DNA of 64,000 nt from Amycolatopsis australiensis (GCF_900119165.1 NZ_FPJG01000006.1:4216001-4280000), one strand, 5' to 3'; shown: positions 36,801 through 46,247, counted from the first letter of the stretch. Notes: generated by a model from the sequence alone, not told the origin. Translations and numbers: made by a program.

Positions 36801-38338
36801 CCGAAGCCGCCGAAGCGTCGGCGGGGTCGGCGCTCGAAGCCCTCGACGAAGCCGTCCGGGTCCGGGCGGCCGAACTCCTGGAGACCCCCGACGGCTCCGA
36901 CGCCTCGGCCAGGGCGGCCGCCCTGGCTCGGGCCCGCCGCGTCGTCGACGGCCTGGAGGACGAGCGCACCGAGGCGATCGGGCTCGTCTCGACGCGGCGC
37001 GCCGAGCTGGACGCGCTGCCGCTGCAGAACGGCGTGACGGGCGAGAAGCCCCGCGACATCGAGCACGGCCTGGAGCTGATCGACGCGGCCGGGCTGGAAG
37101 CGTCCGCGGCCGCGCGCAAGTGGGAAGAGCTGCAGGAACGCCGGGCGGCGGCGGAGGCGACGCTGGAGTCGGCGCGTGCGTCGGCTTCGGGTTTCGCGCT
37201 GCTCGCCGAGTCGATGGCGCACCTGGTCACCGACTCCGGGAAGGACACAGCGGCCGCCTACGACGGCGACGTCGAGACCGCGCGCGCCCAGCACACCCGC
37301 CTGAACGCGACGCTGAGCGAAGCGCAGGAAGCCGCCGACGCGGGCGACCGGCGGGTGCGCGCGGCCGCCGACCAGCTCGCGCAGTACGCGACAGAGAAGC
37401 GGTTCGAGAAGCTGAGCACGCCGGTGCGGCAGCAGATCATCTCGGTCAAGCGCGACCAGCTGCCCGCGCACGCCGCCGAGTGGGCGGAGGCCCTGCGGCC
37501 GCGGCTGCGCTCGCTCACCGACGACCTCGCCCAGATCGACCGGCACCGCGGCGGCATCATCACGCGGCTGCAGGGCATGGTCGACGGCGCGCTGCGGACG
37601 TTGCGCTCGGCCCAGCGCGTCTCGCGGCTGCCGGACGGCCTCGGCGACTGGTCCGGGCAGGAGTTCCTCCGCATCCGCTTCACCGAGCTGGAGGACATCG
37701 CGCTCGCCGAGAAGCTGGGCGAGGTCGTCGACGAGGCCGCGGCCGGCAAGACCGCCGACGGCCGCGACGTCAAGCGGGACGGGCTTTCGCTGGTGCTGCG
37801 CGGGGTCCGGGCCGCGGCGCCCAAGGGGTTCCGCGTCGACATGCTCAAGCCGGACTCGGTGCTGCGGACCGAACGCCAGCGCGTCTCCGAGATCCGCGAC
37901 GTCTTTTCGGGCGGCCAGCAGCTGACCGCGGCGATCATCCTGTACTGCACGCTGGCGGCGCTGCGGGCCAACAACCGCGGCAAGGCCCGCAACCGGCACT
38001 CGGGCGTGCTGTTCCTGGACAACCCGATCGGCCGCGCGTCGGCGGGCTACCTGCTGGAGCTGCAGCGGGCGGTGGCCGAGGCGCTGGGCGTGCAGCTGAT
38101 CTACACGACGGGCCTGTTCGACGCGGGCGCGCTGGCGGAGTTCCCGCTGATCGTCCGGCTGCGCAACGACGCCGACCTGCGGGCGGGCCGCAAGTACCTG
38201 TCCGTCGACTCGACCATCCGCAACTCGCTGGAGGACCTGGGCGAACCCGACGGCGTCGCGCGGCTGTCGGCGACGCGGATGTTCACGCGGCCGGCCGACG
38301 ACTCCGCGGATTCCGCCGTGGACGAACAACCGGCGTGA
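33869..38338 (+). CDS. MukB/MksB/JetC-like SMC ATPase
   Basis: 1489 residues with the SMC plan: N-terminal ATPase half-head with Walker A LENGGGKS (65-72); long coiled coil with Glu/Ala/Arg heptads (about 290-640); a globular hinge near residues 650-770 at the protein's centre (ITAWSGWRYLSKL, GVLLNDAAHAGRAREVL); returning coiled coil (about 770-1220); C-terminal half-head with signature SGGQQ (1347-1351) and Walker B VLFLDNP (Asp1384, Asn1385). Asn sits where SMC ATPases normally have the catalytic Glu. Its length resembles MukB/MksB rather than SMC. Coupled to kleisin and KITE genes; no JetD/MksG nuclease follows. Likely DNA-loop extrusion in chromosome organisation or plasmid defence (inference). 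Confidence 0.85.
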   Translation: MYELSRVRLHSVGPAGARYQDVVLDFSGVGAKITAPKQDALFSAGIHATGPAELRRPSPASVLFLENGGGKSVLIKLIFSVMLPGRRQVVGTTSTKVLEKFVAAKDVSHVVLEWLHVESGHRIITGKVSEWRGHVVSADSENLVDSWYCFRPTAALGLDSLPMTQDGRLLTMSGFHDKLTAAQLAEPELELFWTRRHHEWTGRLDGLGLDTELFRYQRAMNAGEGEAADAFAFGTDDAFVEFLLRAVISEDEPKDLAEVVATYAHNLAQRGDLLSERDFVAGALELLGPLAAEEGVAAESRKIAEAAKADMAALAARVVARNELENARLSGLEEHVAEVKTAEKLAEGDHRRLAAAVTELRRLVAVLRLDEAQEARKRVDAELAAAKTEAEAWRETATVLNQLNAARKAKDLRELVGSREEKARPALTARNDAASALARGLHALAQDAQRQADKAEAHAGALRAEAEKAQTERDEAANLAAARRAEARGLTARITELREEVQAAVRAGLLPSGADVAEASRAARAAAEQAVAELARREQELDRVAADLQAAQRAVNEAHQLAGTTQDRFERATEDLDRAHRRTDALAAEGRLVELLGADDVNLESDLPVLLERLREASAAVEKEQTALRMEESADERALAALGSGGLLPPPEDVQAALDALEEAGITAWSGWRYLSKLDASRRAEVLDSLPQLVSGVLLNDAAHAGRAREVLTKRRLLPSAIIAVGTTDALQADVPAAPGVEFLVPPNPAMYDEEAADAEREAVARRHTERQRRLEALSAKLSADGALTWKLTTWREDYPPGAIATLAEQAQAARTARETARTALEQAEAEFTRLSEKAASLRERVPELRAAAAEAEEKARRLGELGARSARIAEWTEEVERATEIAERADLQAADAAGKAARLREQAGEEQRTADGHRRTATTARAELAEVPGAADAGDGPAPAEPVDALRRTYASASEAYAKVEVGSDLRAELEQAEAAEASAGSALEALDEAVRVRAAELLETPDGSDASARAAALARARRVVDGLEDERTEAIGLVSTRRAELDALPLQNGVTGEKPRDIEHGLELIDAAGLEASAAARKWEELQERRAAAEATLESARASASGFALLAESMAHLVTDSGKDTAAAYDGDVETARAQHTRLNATLSEAQEAADAGDRRVRAAADQLAQYATEKRFEKLSTPVRQQIISVKRDQLPAHAAEWAEALRPRLRSLTDDLAQIDRHRGGIITRLQGMVDGALRTLRSAQRVSRLPDGLGDWSGQEFLRIRFTELEDIALAEKLGEVVDEAAAGKTADGRDVKRDGLSLVLRGVRAAAPKGFRVDMLKPDSVLRTERQRVSEIRDVFSGGQQLTAAIILYCTLAALRANNRGKARNRHSGVLFLDNPIGRASAGYLLELQRAVAEALGVQLIYTTGLFDAGALAEFPLIVRLRNDADLRAGRKYLSVDSTIRNSLEDLGEPDGVARLSATRMFTRPADDSADSAVDEQPA

Positions 38339-38375
38339 CGGGAACAACCCGGCGGGCTGCGCGGTTGCCGGGCGC

Positions 38376-39161
38376 ATGACGAAACTGGGGCCACTCGGGG
38401 CCACCCACACCGCATTGGACACCGATCCGGCCGTGGCCGCCGAGCTGGAAGAGCTGGGCTACGCCACGCTGTGGCTGGCCGGTGGCCAGGGCAACAACCT
38501 GCCGCAGATCGCCGACGTCGTCCGGGCGACCTCGCGGATCCAGGTGGCGAGCGGAATCCTCTCGGTCGACCGGGTTCCGGCGGCTTCGGTGATCGAGGCG
38601 TATGCGGACCTGCCCGCGGGCCGGTTCGTCGTCGGGCTCGGCGGGGCGCACGGCCCGCGTCCGCTGGCGGCGCTCGGCGACTACCTCGACGAGATCGAGG
38701 AGGCCGTGCCGCGGTCCGCGCGGATCCTGTCGGCGCTGGGACCGCGGATGCTGGAACTGGCGCGCGACCGCGCGTCGGGCGCGTACCCGTACCTGGTGAC
38801 GACCGACTACGTCGCGTCCGCGCGCGAGATCCTCGGCGCCGACCGGCAGCTCGCGGTGCTGCTGAGCGTGGTGCCGGAGACCGACGTGGCCCGCGTGCGC
38901 GAGCACGTGCGGGGCGGCTCGCTGCCGTTCCTGGCCGGGATGCCGGGCTACGCGGCCAACTTCCGGCGCATGGGCTTCACCGACGCGGACCTCGCGGACC
39001 TGTCGGACCGGCTGGTCGACGCCCTGACGGTGTGGGGCGACTTCGACACGGTCGCCGCACGGCTGCGCGAATACCGGGCCGCGGGCGCCGACCAGGTGGT
39101 GGTGCCGCTCGACGGCGTGCCGCGCGAGTGGTGGCCGGAACTGGTGAAGGCGCTGGCCTAG
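38376..39161 (+). CDS. LLM-class (luciferase-like) F420-dependent oxidoreductase
   Basis: 261 residues, TIM-barrel flavin-dependent superfamily, slightly short. ELEELGYATLWLAGGQGNN, DVVRATSRIQVASGILSV, GRFVVGLGGAHGPRPL and FLAGMPGYAANFRRMGF match the actinobacterial F420-dependent branch (TIGR03620-like). Substrate unknown. The ATG lies 37 nt after the SMC gene; no terminator separates them, so read-through from the SMC operon is possible. Its end overlaps the convergent SnoaL-like gene by 4 nt. Confidence 0.88.
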   Translation: MTKLGPLGATHTALDTDPAVAAELEELGYATLWLAGGQGNNLPQIADVVRATSRIQVASGILSVDRVPAASVIEAYADLPAGRFVVGLGGAHGPRPLAALGDYLDEIEEAVPRSARILSALGPRMLELARDRASGAYPYLVTTDYVASAREILGADRQLAVLLSVVPETDVARVREHVRGGSLPFLAGMPGYAANFRRMGFTDADLADLSDRLVDALTVWGDFDTVAARLREYRAAGADQVVVPLDGVPREWWPELVKALA

Positions 39162-39640
39162 CCGCGGATCGCCGCCTGGTACGCGGCGAGGGCTTCGGCG
39201 TCGTCGATGCTGCCGTGGTGGTGGACCTGCACCCAGCGGCCGTCTTCGTAGGCGAAGAACCGCGTCGTGCGGATGGCCAGCGGAACGGTCTCGGTCACGC
39301 GGTACTCGCCGGTCTCGCGGCCGGCGAACACCGCGTGACCGTCACCGGAGTACTCGACGATGTCGCCGAAGGTCACCGTGACGCGGGCCGGGCCGTGGAA
39401 GACGCGCTCGTACAGCGCCGTGATCGCCTCGCCGCCGCGGAGGATGCCGCCGAGCGGGTTGTTCAGCTGGGCCAGCGGATCGCCCGACCAGACCCGGCGG
39501 AACGCGTCGAGGTCGCGCTGGTTGAAGGCGTAGTAGAAGGACTCGAGCGCGGCCAGGGCGCCTTCGCAGCCGGGCTGTCCGGCCTGGTCCAGCCGGTTGC
39601 GCGCGTCGGGGCCGAAGCGGTCGTCGAGGTGTCGGGGCAC
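39158..39640 (-). CDS. SnoaL-like / NTF2-fold polyketide-cyclase-like protein
   Basis: 160 residues, one NTF2-like cone domain. ALESFYYAFNQRDLDAFRRV, PLAQLNNPLGGILRGGEAIT, ARVTVTFGDIVEYSGDGHAV and WVQVHHHGSIDD resemble YybH/SnoaL-like stress or small-molecule-binding proteins. No catalytic assignment is possible. The GTG follows AGGAGC. It is divergent from the ArsR regulator with only 39 bp between, so it is the likely target of that regulator. Confidence 0.82.
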   Translation of the reverse strand: MPRHLDDRFGPDARNRLDQAGQPGCEGALAALESFYYAFNQRDLDAFRRVWSGDPLAQLNNPLGGILRGGEAITALYERVFHGPARVTVTFGDIVEYSGDGHAVFAGRETGEYRVTETVPLAIRTTRFFAYEDGRWVQVHHHGSIDDAEALAAYQAAIRG

Positions 39641-39661
39641 GGCTGCTCCTCGGTAGAGTGT

Positions 39662-39675
39662 TCGACGGAGGTCGA
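39662..39675. promoter_or_regulatory. Inverted repeat at the arsR start region
   Basis: TCGAC-GGAG-GTCGA; the spacer GGAG is also the ribosome binding site of the ArsR gene, so a bound repressor would block both divergent genes. Confidence 0.4.
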
Positions 39676-39679
39676 CCAG

Positions 39680-40024
39680 ATGAGTGTACGACAGTCATCG
39701 AACACCGCGCGAGCGCGCGGGCTCACGCACGTGCTCCCCGCCGACGTTTCGCTCCAGGACGCCCTCGCCGCGGTCGCCGACCCGGTGCGCCGCAGCATCC
39801 TGCGCGAGCTGGCGGCGGTCCCGGAGTGGACGAAGGCGTGCGGCACGTTCGACCTGCCGGTGAGCAAGGCGACCCGCAGCCACCACTTCGCCGTGCTGCG
39901 CGCGGCCGGGCTCATCGAACAGCGCGACGAGGGCCCGCGGCGGCTGAACCGCTTGCGCCGTCCCGAATTCGACGCGGCCTTCCCGGGGTTGCTCGACCTG
40001 GTGCTCAGTCACTCCGGCCGGTGA
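39680..40024 (+). CDS. ArsR-family helix-turn-helix regulator
   Basis: 114 residues. A single winged helix: SLQDALAAVADPVRRSILRE then VSKATRSHHFAVLRAAGLIE and QRDEGPRRLNRLRRPEFDA. No metal-binding Cys cluster (such as ELCVCD) is present, so it is probably not a metal sensor. ATG with GGAG. It is divergent from the SnoaL-like gene and its 3' end overlaps the convergent LysE gene by 20 bp. Confidence 0.9.
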   Translation: MSVRQSSNTARARGLTHVLPADVSLQDALAAVADPVRRSILRELAAVPEWTKACGTFDLPVSKATRSHHFAVLRAAGLIEQRDEGPRRLNRLRRPEFDAAFPGLLDLVLSHSGR

Positions 40025-40649
40025 ACGCCAGCGTCGTGCCGAGGCCGATCATGACGAGGCCGCCGGTGCCGCCGACCAGTTCCAGGCGCCGCGGCGAGCG
40101 GGCGAACCACGCGCGGGCGGTGCCCGCCACGAGCGCCCACGCGCTGTCGGTGGCCAGTGCGATCGCCGGCAGGCACAGGCCGAGCAGCAGCATCTGCGCC
40201 GGCACCGGCCCGGCGGCCGGATCGGCGAACTGCGGCAGCAGCGCCGCCAGGAACACGATCGACTTGGGGTTCGCGAAGCCGACGACGAACCCGTCCCGCA
40301 GCACGGTCAGCACGCGGCCCGGCGTCGCCGGCACCTTCGCGGCCATGGCGTCGGTCAGCTTCCGGCGGTGCCGGACCGCCTGGACACCCAGGTACACCAG
40401 GTAGAGCGCGCCGGCGATCTTGACGGCGGTGAACACGGCGGCGGAGGTCGTCACGAGCGCGCCGAGCCCGAACGCCACCGCGACGACCTGCGTGTACACG
40501 CCCGCGGAGTTGCCGGCGACGGTGAGGAGCGCGTCGCGCCGCCCGACCGTGAGCGCGCGGCTGATGGTGAACAGCACGCTCGGCCCGGGGACGACGACCA
40601 TGAGGAACGTCAGCGCGGCGAAGGCCGCGAAGTGGGCACCGGAGACCAT
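40005..40649 (-). CDS. LysE/RhtB-family amino-acid exporter
   Basis: 214 residues with six hydrophobic segments. FLMVVVPGPSVLFTISRALT is the LysE-family start with the conserved PGP; GNSAGVYTQVVAVAFGLGAL, KIAGALYLVYLGVQAVR and GFANPKSIVFLAALLPQF are typical of RhtB-like exporters. It probably exports an amino acid or derivative across the inner membrane. Substrate unknown. It overlaps the ArsR gene at its 3' end. Confidence 0.93.
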   Translation of the reverse strand: MVSGAHFAAFAALTFLMVVVPGPSVLFTISRALTVGRRDALLTVAGNSAGVYTQVVAVAFGLGALVTTSAAVFTAVKIAGALYLVYLGVQAVRHRRKLTDAMAAKVPATPGRVLTVLRDGFVVGFANPKSIVFLAALLPQFADPAAGPVPAQMLLLGLCLPAIALATDSAWALVAGTARAWFARSPRRLELVGGTGGLVMIGLGTTLAFTGRSD

Positions 40650-40721
40650 CCGGCGAGACTATCGCCTGGTCACGCCGGCCGGCCAGGCGTTTTTGTCGGT
40701 GCCGGGTGGTAGGAAAAGCGG

Positions 40722-41903
40722 GTGCCTCCGAAGATCAGCACCGAGCAGCGCCGGGCCCGCCTCGCCGTCCGGCACCACCTGGCCGCGCCGGCGGCCACGG
40801 TGACCGGCGCCGTGGCCGGGGTCGTCGCCCTGCACGCGACCGACCCGGCGACGGTCCACCTGTCGGCGTCCGCGCGGCTGGCGTCCCCAGCCGTTTCGCT
40901 GGTGGAGCGGGCGTTGTACGAAGACCGCACGCTGCTGCGGCTGCTCGGCATGCGCCGCACGGTGTTCGTCACGGACGTGGCGACGGCGGCACTCGTGCAG
41001 GCGGGGTGCTCGGCGGACATCGCCGTCAAGCAGCGGAAGCTCCTGGAACAGCACCTGGGCACCCAGGGGCACCCGGAGAACGTGCCGGAGCCGGCGAAGT
41101 GGCTGGCGGAAGTGGAAGCGTCCGCCGAAGCGGCACTGCGGGCCCGCGGCTCGGCGACGGCGCAGCAGCTGAGCGAGGACGAGCCACGGCTGCGTCAGCA
41201 GCTGCTGATGGCGGCGGGCAAGCCGTACGAGGCGATCGGCAACGTGACGAGCCGGGTGCTGTTCCTCCTGGCGGCGGACGGCCGGATCGTGCGCGGGCGG
41301 CCGCGGGGCAGCTGGCTGAGCACCCAGTACGTGTGGCACCCGCTGGACGAGTGGGTCCCGGGCGGCCTGCGCGGCTGGGACGCGGAGCAGGCGCGGGTGG
41401 AGCTGGCCAGGCGCTGGCTGCGCGCGTACGGCCCGGCGCCGGTCGCGGACCTGCGCTGGTGGACGGGCTGGACGGCGGGCCAGACGAAGAAAGCGCTGGC
41501 CGCGCTGGCCCCGGCGGAAGTGGACCTCGACGGCGTGCCGGGCGTGGCACTGGCGGAAGACCTCGAGCCGGTACCGCCGCCACCGCCGTGGGTGGCGTTC
41601 CTCCCGGCGCTGGACCCGACACCGATGGGCTGGCAGGACCGCGACTGGTTCCTCGGGCCGCATCGCGCGCCGTTGTTCGACCGCAGCGGCAACATCGGGC
41701 CGACCGTGTGGCTTTCGGGGCGGGTCGTCGGGGGATGGGCTCAGCGCGCGTCGGGAGAGATCGTGTTCCGGCTGCTGGAGGACGTGGGTGCCGAGGCGCG
41801 GGCGATGGTCGAGGCCGAGGCGCAGCGGTGTGCCGGGTGGTTCGGTGCTGCGCGCGTGACGCCTCGGTTCCGGACGCCGCTGGAGCGGGAGCTGGCTGGG
41901 TGA
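40722..41903 (+). CDS. AlkZ/YcaQ-like winged-helix DNA-binding protein
   Basis: 393 residues of the HTH_42 / AlkZ-YcaQ superfamily: tandem winged helices then a C-terminal beta domain. Segments RRARLAVRHHLAAPA, GMRRTVFVTDVA, RGSATAQQLSEDEPRLRQQL and VAFLPALDPTPMGWQDRDWF are typical. In DNA glycosylases AlkZ/AlkX a Gln-x-Gln or Gln-x-Asp motif is catalytic; here the matching loop reads VALHATDPATVHLS, with His in place of Gln. So this may be a non-glycosylase or divergent branch. GTG start after AGGAAAAG. It stands alone before the gap operon. Confidence 0.85.
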   Translation: MPPKISTEQRRARLAVRHHLAAPAATVTGAVAGVVALHATDPATVHLSASARLASPAVSLVERALYEDRTLLRLLGMRRTVFVTDVATAALVQAGCSADIAVKQRKLLEQHLGTQGHPENVPEPAKWLAEVEASAEAALRARGSATAQQLSEDEPRLRQQLLMAAGKPYEAIGNVTSRVLFLLAADGRIVRGRPRGSWLSTQYVWHPLDEWVPGGLRGWDAEQARVELARRWLRAYGPAPVADLRWWTGWTAGQTKKALAALAPAEVDLDGVPGVALAEDLEPVPPPPPWVAFLPALDPTPMGWQDRDWFLGPHRAPLFDRSGNIGPTVWLSGRVVGGWAQRASGEIVFRLLEDVGAEARAMVEAEAQRCAGWFGAARVTPRFRTPLERELAG

Positions 41904-43329
<1,426 letters not shown>

Positions 43330-43334
43330 ACCCG

Positions 43335-44549
43335 ATGAGCGTCAAGAACCTCGACGACCTGCTGGGCGAGGGCGTTCAGGGCCGGTACGTGCTGGTGCGT
43401 TCCGACCTGAACGTCCCGCTCGACGGGGACCGCATCACCGACGACGGCCGGGTCCGCGCGGCGCTGCCGACGATCAAGAAGCTCGCCGACGCGGGCGCGA
43501 AGGTCGTCGTCACCGCGCACCTCGGCCGCCCGAAGGGCGAGCCGGACCCGAAGTACACCCTCGCGCCGGTCGCGAAGCGGCTGTCCGAGCTGCTCGGCGC
43601 CGAGGTCGCGCTGGCCGGTGACCTGGTCGGCGAGTCCGCGAAGGCGCTCACCGCCGGCCTGGCCGACGGCAGCGTCGTCCTGCTGGAGAACGTGCGCTTC
43701 GACGCGCGCGAGACCAGCAAGGACGCCGTGGACCGCTCCGAGCTGGCCGCCGAGCTGGGCGCCCTCGTCCCGGGCGGCGCGTTCGTCTCCGACGGCTTCG
43801 GCGTCGTGCACCGCAAGCAGGCCTCGGTCTACGAGGTCGCCTCGGTGCTCCCGGCGTACGCGGGCGGCCTGGTGCTGGCCGAGCTGGACGTGCTGAAGAA
43901 GCTGACCGACGACGTCCAGCGGCCCTACGTGGTCGTGCTCGGCGGCGCGAAGGTGTCCGACAAGCTCGGCGTCATCGCGAACCTGCTGACGAAGGTCGAC
44001 CGGCTGCTGATCGGCGGCGGCATGGCGTACACGTTCCTCAAGGCCCAGGGCCACGAGGTCGGCCAGTCGCTGCTGCAGGAGGACCAGCTCGACCAGGTCA
44101 AGGGCTTCCTCGCCGAGGCCGAGAAGCGCGGTGTCGAGCTGGTGCTGCCGGTCGACGTGCTGGCCGCGACGGAGTTCTCGGCCGACGCCGAGCACGAGGT
44201 CGTCGACGCCACCGCCATCCCGGCCGACCGCCAGGGCCTCGACATCGGCCCGCGCAGCCGCGAGCTGTTCGCGGGCAAGCTGGCCGACGCGCGGACGGTG
44301 TTCTGGAACGGCCCGATGGGCGTGTTCGAGTTCGAGGCGTTCTCCGGCGGCACCCGTGCCGTGGCCGAGGCGCTGGTGAAGAGCGACGCGTTCACCGTGG
44401 TCGGCGGCGGCGACTCGGCCGCCGCGGTGCGGCAGCTGGGCCTGCCCGAGGACGGCTTCTCGCACATCTCCACCGGCGGCGGCGCCTCCCTGGAGTACCT
44501 CGAGGGCAAGGAACTGCCGGGCGTGGCGGCACTGGAGGGGTCGAACTAG
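43335..44549 (+). CDS. pgk: Phosphoglycerate kinase
   Basis: 404 residues, both lobes complete. [20 protein letters not shown] and TAHLGRPKG form the N-terminal substrate site with its basic Arg and His residues. [26 protein letters not shown] and [12 protein letters not shown] mark the nucleotide-binding lobe, and [11 protein letters not shown] precedes the C-terminal [19 protein letters not shown]. It transfers phosphate from 1,3-bisphosphoglycerate to ADP. The TAG stop shares its G with the tpiA GTG start. Confidence 0.98.
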   Translation: MSVKNLDDLLGEGVQGRYVLVRSDLNVPLDGDRITDDGRVRAALPTIKKLADAGAKVVVTAHLGRPKGEPDPKYTLAPVAKRLSELLGAEVALAGDLVGESAKALTAGLADGSVVLLENVRFDARETSKDAVDRSELAAELGALVPGGAFVSDGFGVVHRKQASVYEVASVLPAYAGGLVLAELDVLKKLTDDVQRPYVVVLGGAKVSDKLGVIANLLTKVDRLLIGGGMAYTFLKAQGHEVGQSLLQEDQLDQVKGFLAEAEKRGVELVLPVDVLAATEFSADAEHEVVDATAIPADRQGLDIGPRSRELFAGKLADARTVFWNGPMGVFEFEAFSGGTRAVAEALVKSDAFTVVGGGDSAAAVRQLGLPEDGFSHISTGGGASLEYLEGKELPGVAALEGSN

Positions 44550-45334
44550 TGGCACGCAAGCCGTTCATCGCCGGCAACTGGAAGATGAACCAGAACCACC
44601 TCGAGGCGATCGCGCTCGTCCAGAAGATCGCCTTCGCGCTGCCGGAGAAGTACTACGCGAAGGTGGACGTGGCGGTGCTGCCGCCGTTCACCGACATCCG
44701 CAGCGTGCAGACCCTGGTCGACGGCGACAAGCTGTCGCTCACCTACGGCGCGCAGGACCTCTCGCCGCACGACTCCGGTGCCTACACCGGGGACATCTCG
44801 GGCGCGATGCTGGCGAAGCTGGGCTGCAGCTACGTCACCGTCGGGCACTCGGAGCGGCGCGAGTACCACGCCGAGACCGACGAGCTGGTCAACAAGAAGG
44901 TCAAGGCCGCGCTCAAGCACGGCATCACGCCGATCCTCTGCATCGGGGAGAAGCTCGAGGTCCGCGAGGCCGGCGAGCACATCCACCACACCACGACGCA
45001 GCTGATCGAGGGCCTGAAGGGCCTCAAGGCCGACCAGGTCAAGAGCGTGGTCGTCGCGTACGAGCCGGTCTGGGCGATCGGCACCGGCAAGGTCGCGTCG
45101 TCCTCCGACGCCGAAGAGGTCTGCAAGGCCATCCGGGCCACGCTCCAGGAGAAGTACGGCGACGAGGTCGCTTCGTCCGTCCGGGTGCTCTACGGCGGGT
45201 CGGTGAAGTCGGGCAACATCAGCGAGCTGGTCGCCTGCGAGAACATCGACGGTGCCCTGGTCGGCGGAGCCAGCCTCGACGGCGAGGAGTTCACGAAACT
45301 CTGCGCACTCGCTGCGGGCGGGCCGCTGCCCTGA
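44549..45334 (+). CDS. tpiA: Triosephosphate isomerase
   Basis: 261 residues. [11 protein letters not shown] holds the substrate Asn and Lys, VGHSERR the electrophilic His, and [15 protein letters not shown] the catalytic Glu and flexible loop 6. [14 protein letters not shown] binds the phosphate. Complete. The TAGTG overlap with pgk completes a tightly coupled glycolytic trio. A strong hairpin follows at 45393. Confidence 0.98.
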   Translation: MARKPFIAGNWKMNQNHLEAIALVQKIAFALPEKYYAKVDVAVLPPFTDIRSVQTLVDGDKLSLTYGAQDLSPHDSGAYTGDISGAMLAKLGCSYVTVGHSERREYHAETDELVNKKVKAALKHGITPILCIGEKLEVREAGEHIHHTTTQLIEGLKGLKADQVKSVVVAYEPVWAIGTGKVASSSDAEEVCKAIRATLQEKYGDEVASSVRVLYGGSVKSGNISELVACENIDGALVGGASLDGEEFTKLCALAAGGPLP

Positions 45335-45392
45335 TCGAGGCCACGACCGGGTAGCCTGTGTATCCGGTCCGTCACACAGCAGTGGACGAGTC

Positions 45393-45435
45393 CAGGGGTA
45401 CGGTGGTGGTCGGAAACGACCATGCCGTACCCCTG
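45393..45435 (+). terminator. Long hairpin between tpiA and secG
   Basis: Arms CAGGGGTACGG (45393-45403) and CCGTACCCCTG (45425-45435) pair perfectly. They extend inward through TGGTCG and CGACCA with a small bulge to a GAAA tetraloop. No T-tract follows. It could end gap-pgk-tpiA transcription or structure the secG leader, since a TAGCCT -10 box at 45352-45357 lies upstream of it. Confidence 0.6.
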
Positions 45436-45461
45436 CATTCTCCTAGAGCCCAGAGGATGAC

Positions 45462-45692
45462 ATGAAGCTGTTCCTGCAAATCCTGTTGATCGTCTCCAGC
45501 GTCCTGCTGGTGGTCGCCGTGCTGCTGCACCGCGGCCGGGGCGGTGGCCTGTCGTCGCTGTTCGGCGGCGGGATGCAGTCGAGCCTGGCCGGGTCGAGCG
45601 TGGCCGAGAAGAACCTCGACCGGATCACCCTGGGGCTCGGCGCCGTCTGGCTGATCAGCATCGTGGGCCTGGGTCTGCTGCTCAAGGTGTGA
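45462..45692 (+). CDS. secG: Preprotein translocase subunit SecG
   Basis: 76 residues, two transmembrane helices (about 3-21 and 53-73) joined by a Gly/Ser-rich cytoplasmic loop. LLHRGRGGGLSSLFGGGMQS is the SecG signature. It assists SecYE-mediated protein export. Position after tpiA is conserved in actinobacteria. AGAGGA ribosome site. The leader contains the 43-nt hairpin. Confidence 0.95.
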   Translation: MKLFLQILLIVSSVLLVVAVLLHRGRGGGLSSLFGGGMQSSLAGSSVAEKNLDRITLGLGAVWLISIVGLGLLLKV

Positions 45693-45797
45693 CGTCCGGC
45701 GTGCCGTCGATGGCCGCGACCGGGTCACGGCGGCAGGGCATAGCGATTCGGCGTGCCTATTGGGGGGCGCGCCGCCGATTCCTAGGTGTGAGGATTC

Positions 45798-46142
45798 ATG
45801 GTTGGCGGTAACGCGATTCGGGGCACCCGGGTGGGTGCCGGTCCTACGGGCGAATCGGAACGGGGGGAATCGGCGCCGCGGCGCCGCATCTCCTACTGGT
45901 GTGCCAACGGGCACGAGGCCCGGCCGTCGTTCGCGCTCGACGCGGAGATCCCGGACGAGTGGGACTGCCCCCGCTGCGGGCTCCCGGGCGGCCAGGACGA
46001 GAAGAACCCGCCGGCCGCGCCGCGGACCGAGCCGTACAAGACGCACCTCGCGTACGTGAAGGAGCGTCGCAGCGACGCCGACGGCGAGGCCATCCTGGCC
46101 GAAGCCCTCGACCGGCTGCGCAAGCGCCGCGAGATCATCTGA
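45798..46142 (+). CDS. rbpA: RNA polymerase-binding protein RbpA
   Basis: 114 residues. The central zinc-ribbon-like core shows YWCANGHEARPSFALDAEIP and EWDCPRCGLPGG, and the C-terminal sigma-interacting helix region is KTHLAYVKERRSDADGEAIL followed by LDRLRKRREII. RbpA binds the sigma-A/B N-terminal region and core polymerase, stabilises open complexes and modulates rifampicin tolerance (family knowledge). The N-terminal tail GNAIRGTRVG matches the conserved core-contacting arm. Single gene, followed by a hairpin. No SigR-type promoter was recognised. Confidence 0.96.
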   Translation: MVGGNAIRGTRVGAGPTGESERGESAPRRRISYWCANGHEARPSFALDAEIPDEWDCPRCGLPGGQDEKNPPAAPRTEPYKTHLAYVKERRSDADGEAILAEALDRLRKRREII

Positions 46143-46157
46143 GTTTCGCCGCCGAGA

Positions 46158-46183
46158 GCCACCCCGGGACCCCTCGGGGTGGC
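46158..46183 (+). terminator. rbpA terminator hairpin
   Basis: Perfect 9-bp arms GCCACCCCG and CGGGGTGGC with an 8-nt loop, 15 nt past the rbpA stop. Confidence 0.8.
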
Positions 46184-46210
46184 CTTCGTGCGCTCGGGCG
46201 TTTGGGGCCC

Positions 46211-46247
46211 CCGTCTTTCACATTACCGGCTGAGACCGACAGTTTCG
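46211..46247. repeat. Dispersed repeat copy B (see 10841-10876)
   Basis: Matches the 3' end region of the serine hydrolase gene at 10841-10876 over about 37 bp. Here it lies in the non-coding space between rbpA and the convergent histidine kinase. Confidence 0.5.

Noticed and set aside
31579..38338. Complete Wadjet (JetABCD) system
   Set aside because: No JetD-like gene adjacent on either side, so the full name would overstate the evidence.
34808..38422. Minus-strand open frame of about 1200 codons opposite the SMC gene
   Set aside because: Antisense shadow of the SMC coiled coil; no domain or start signals.
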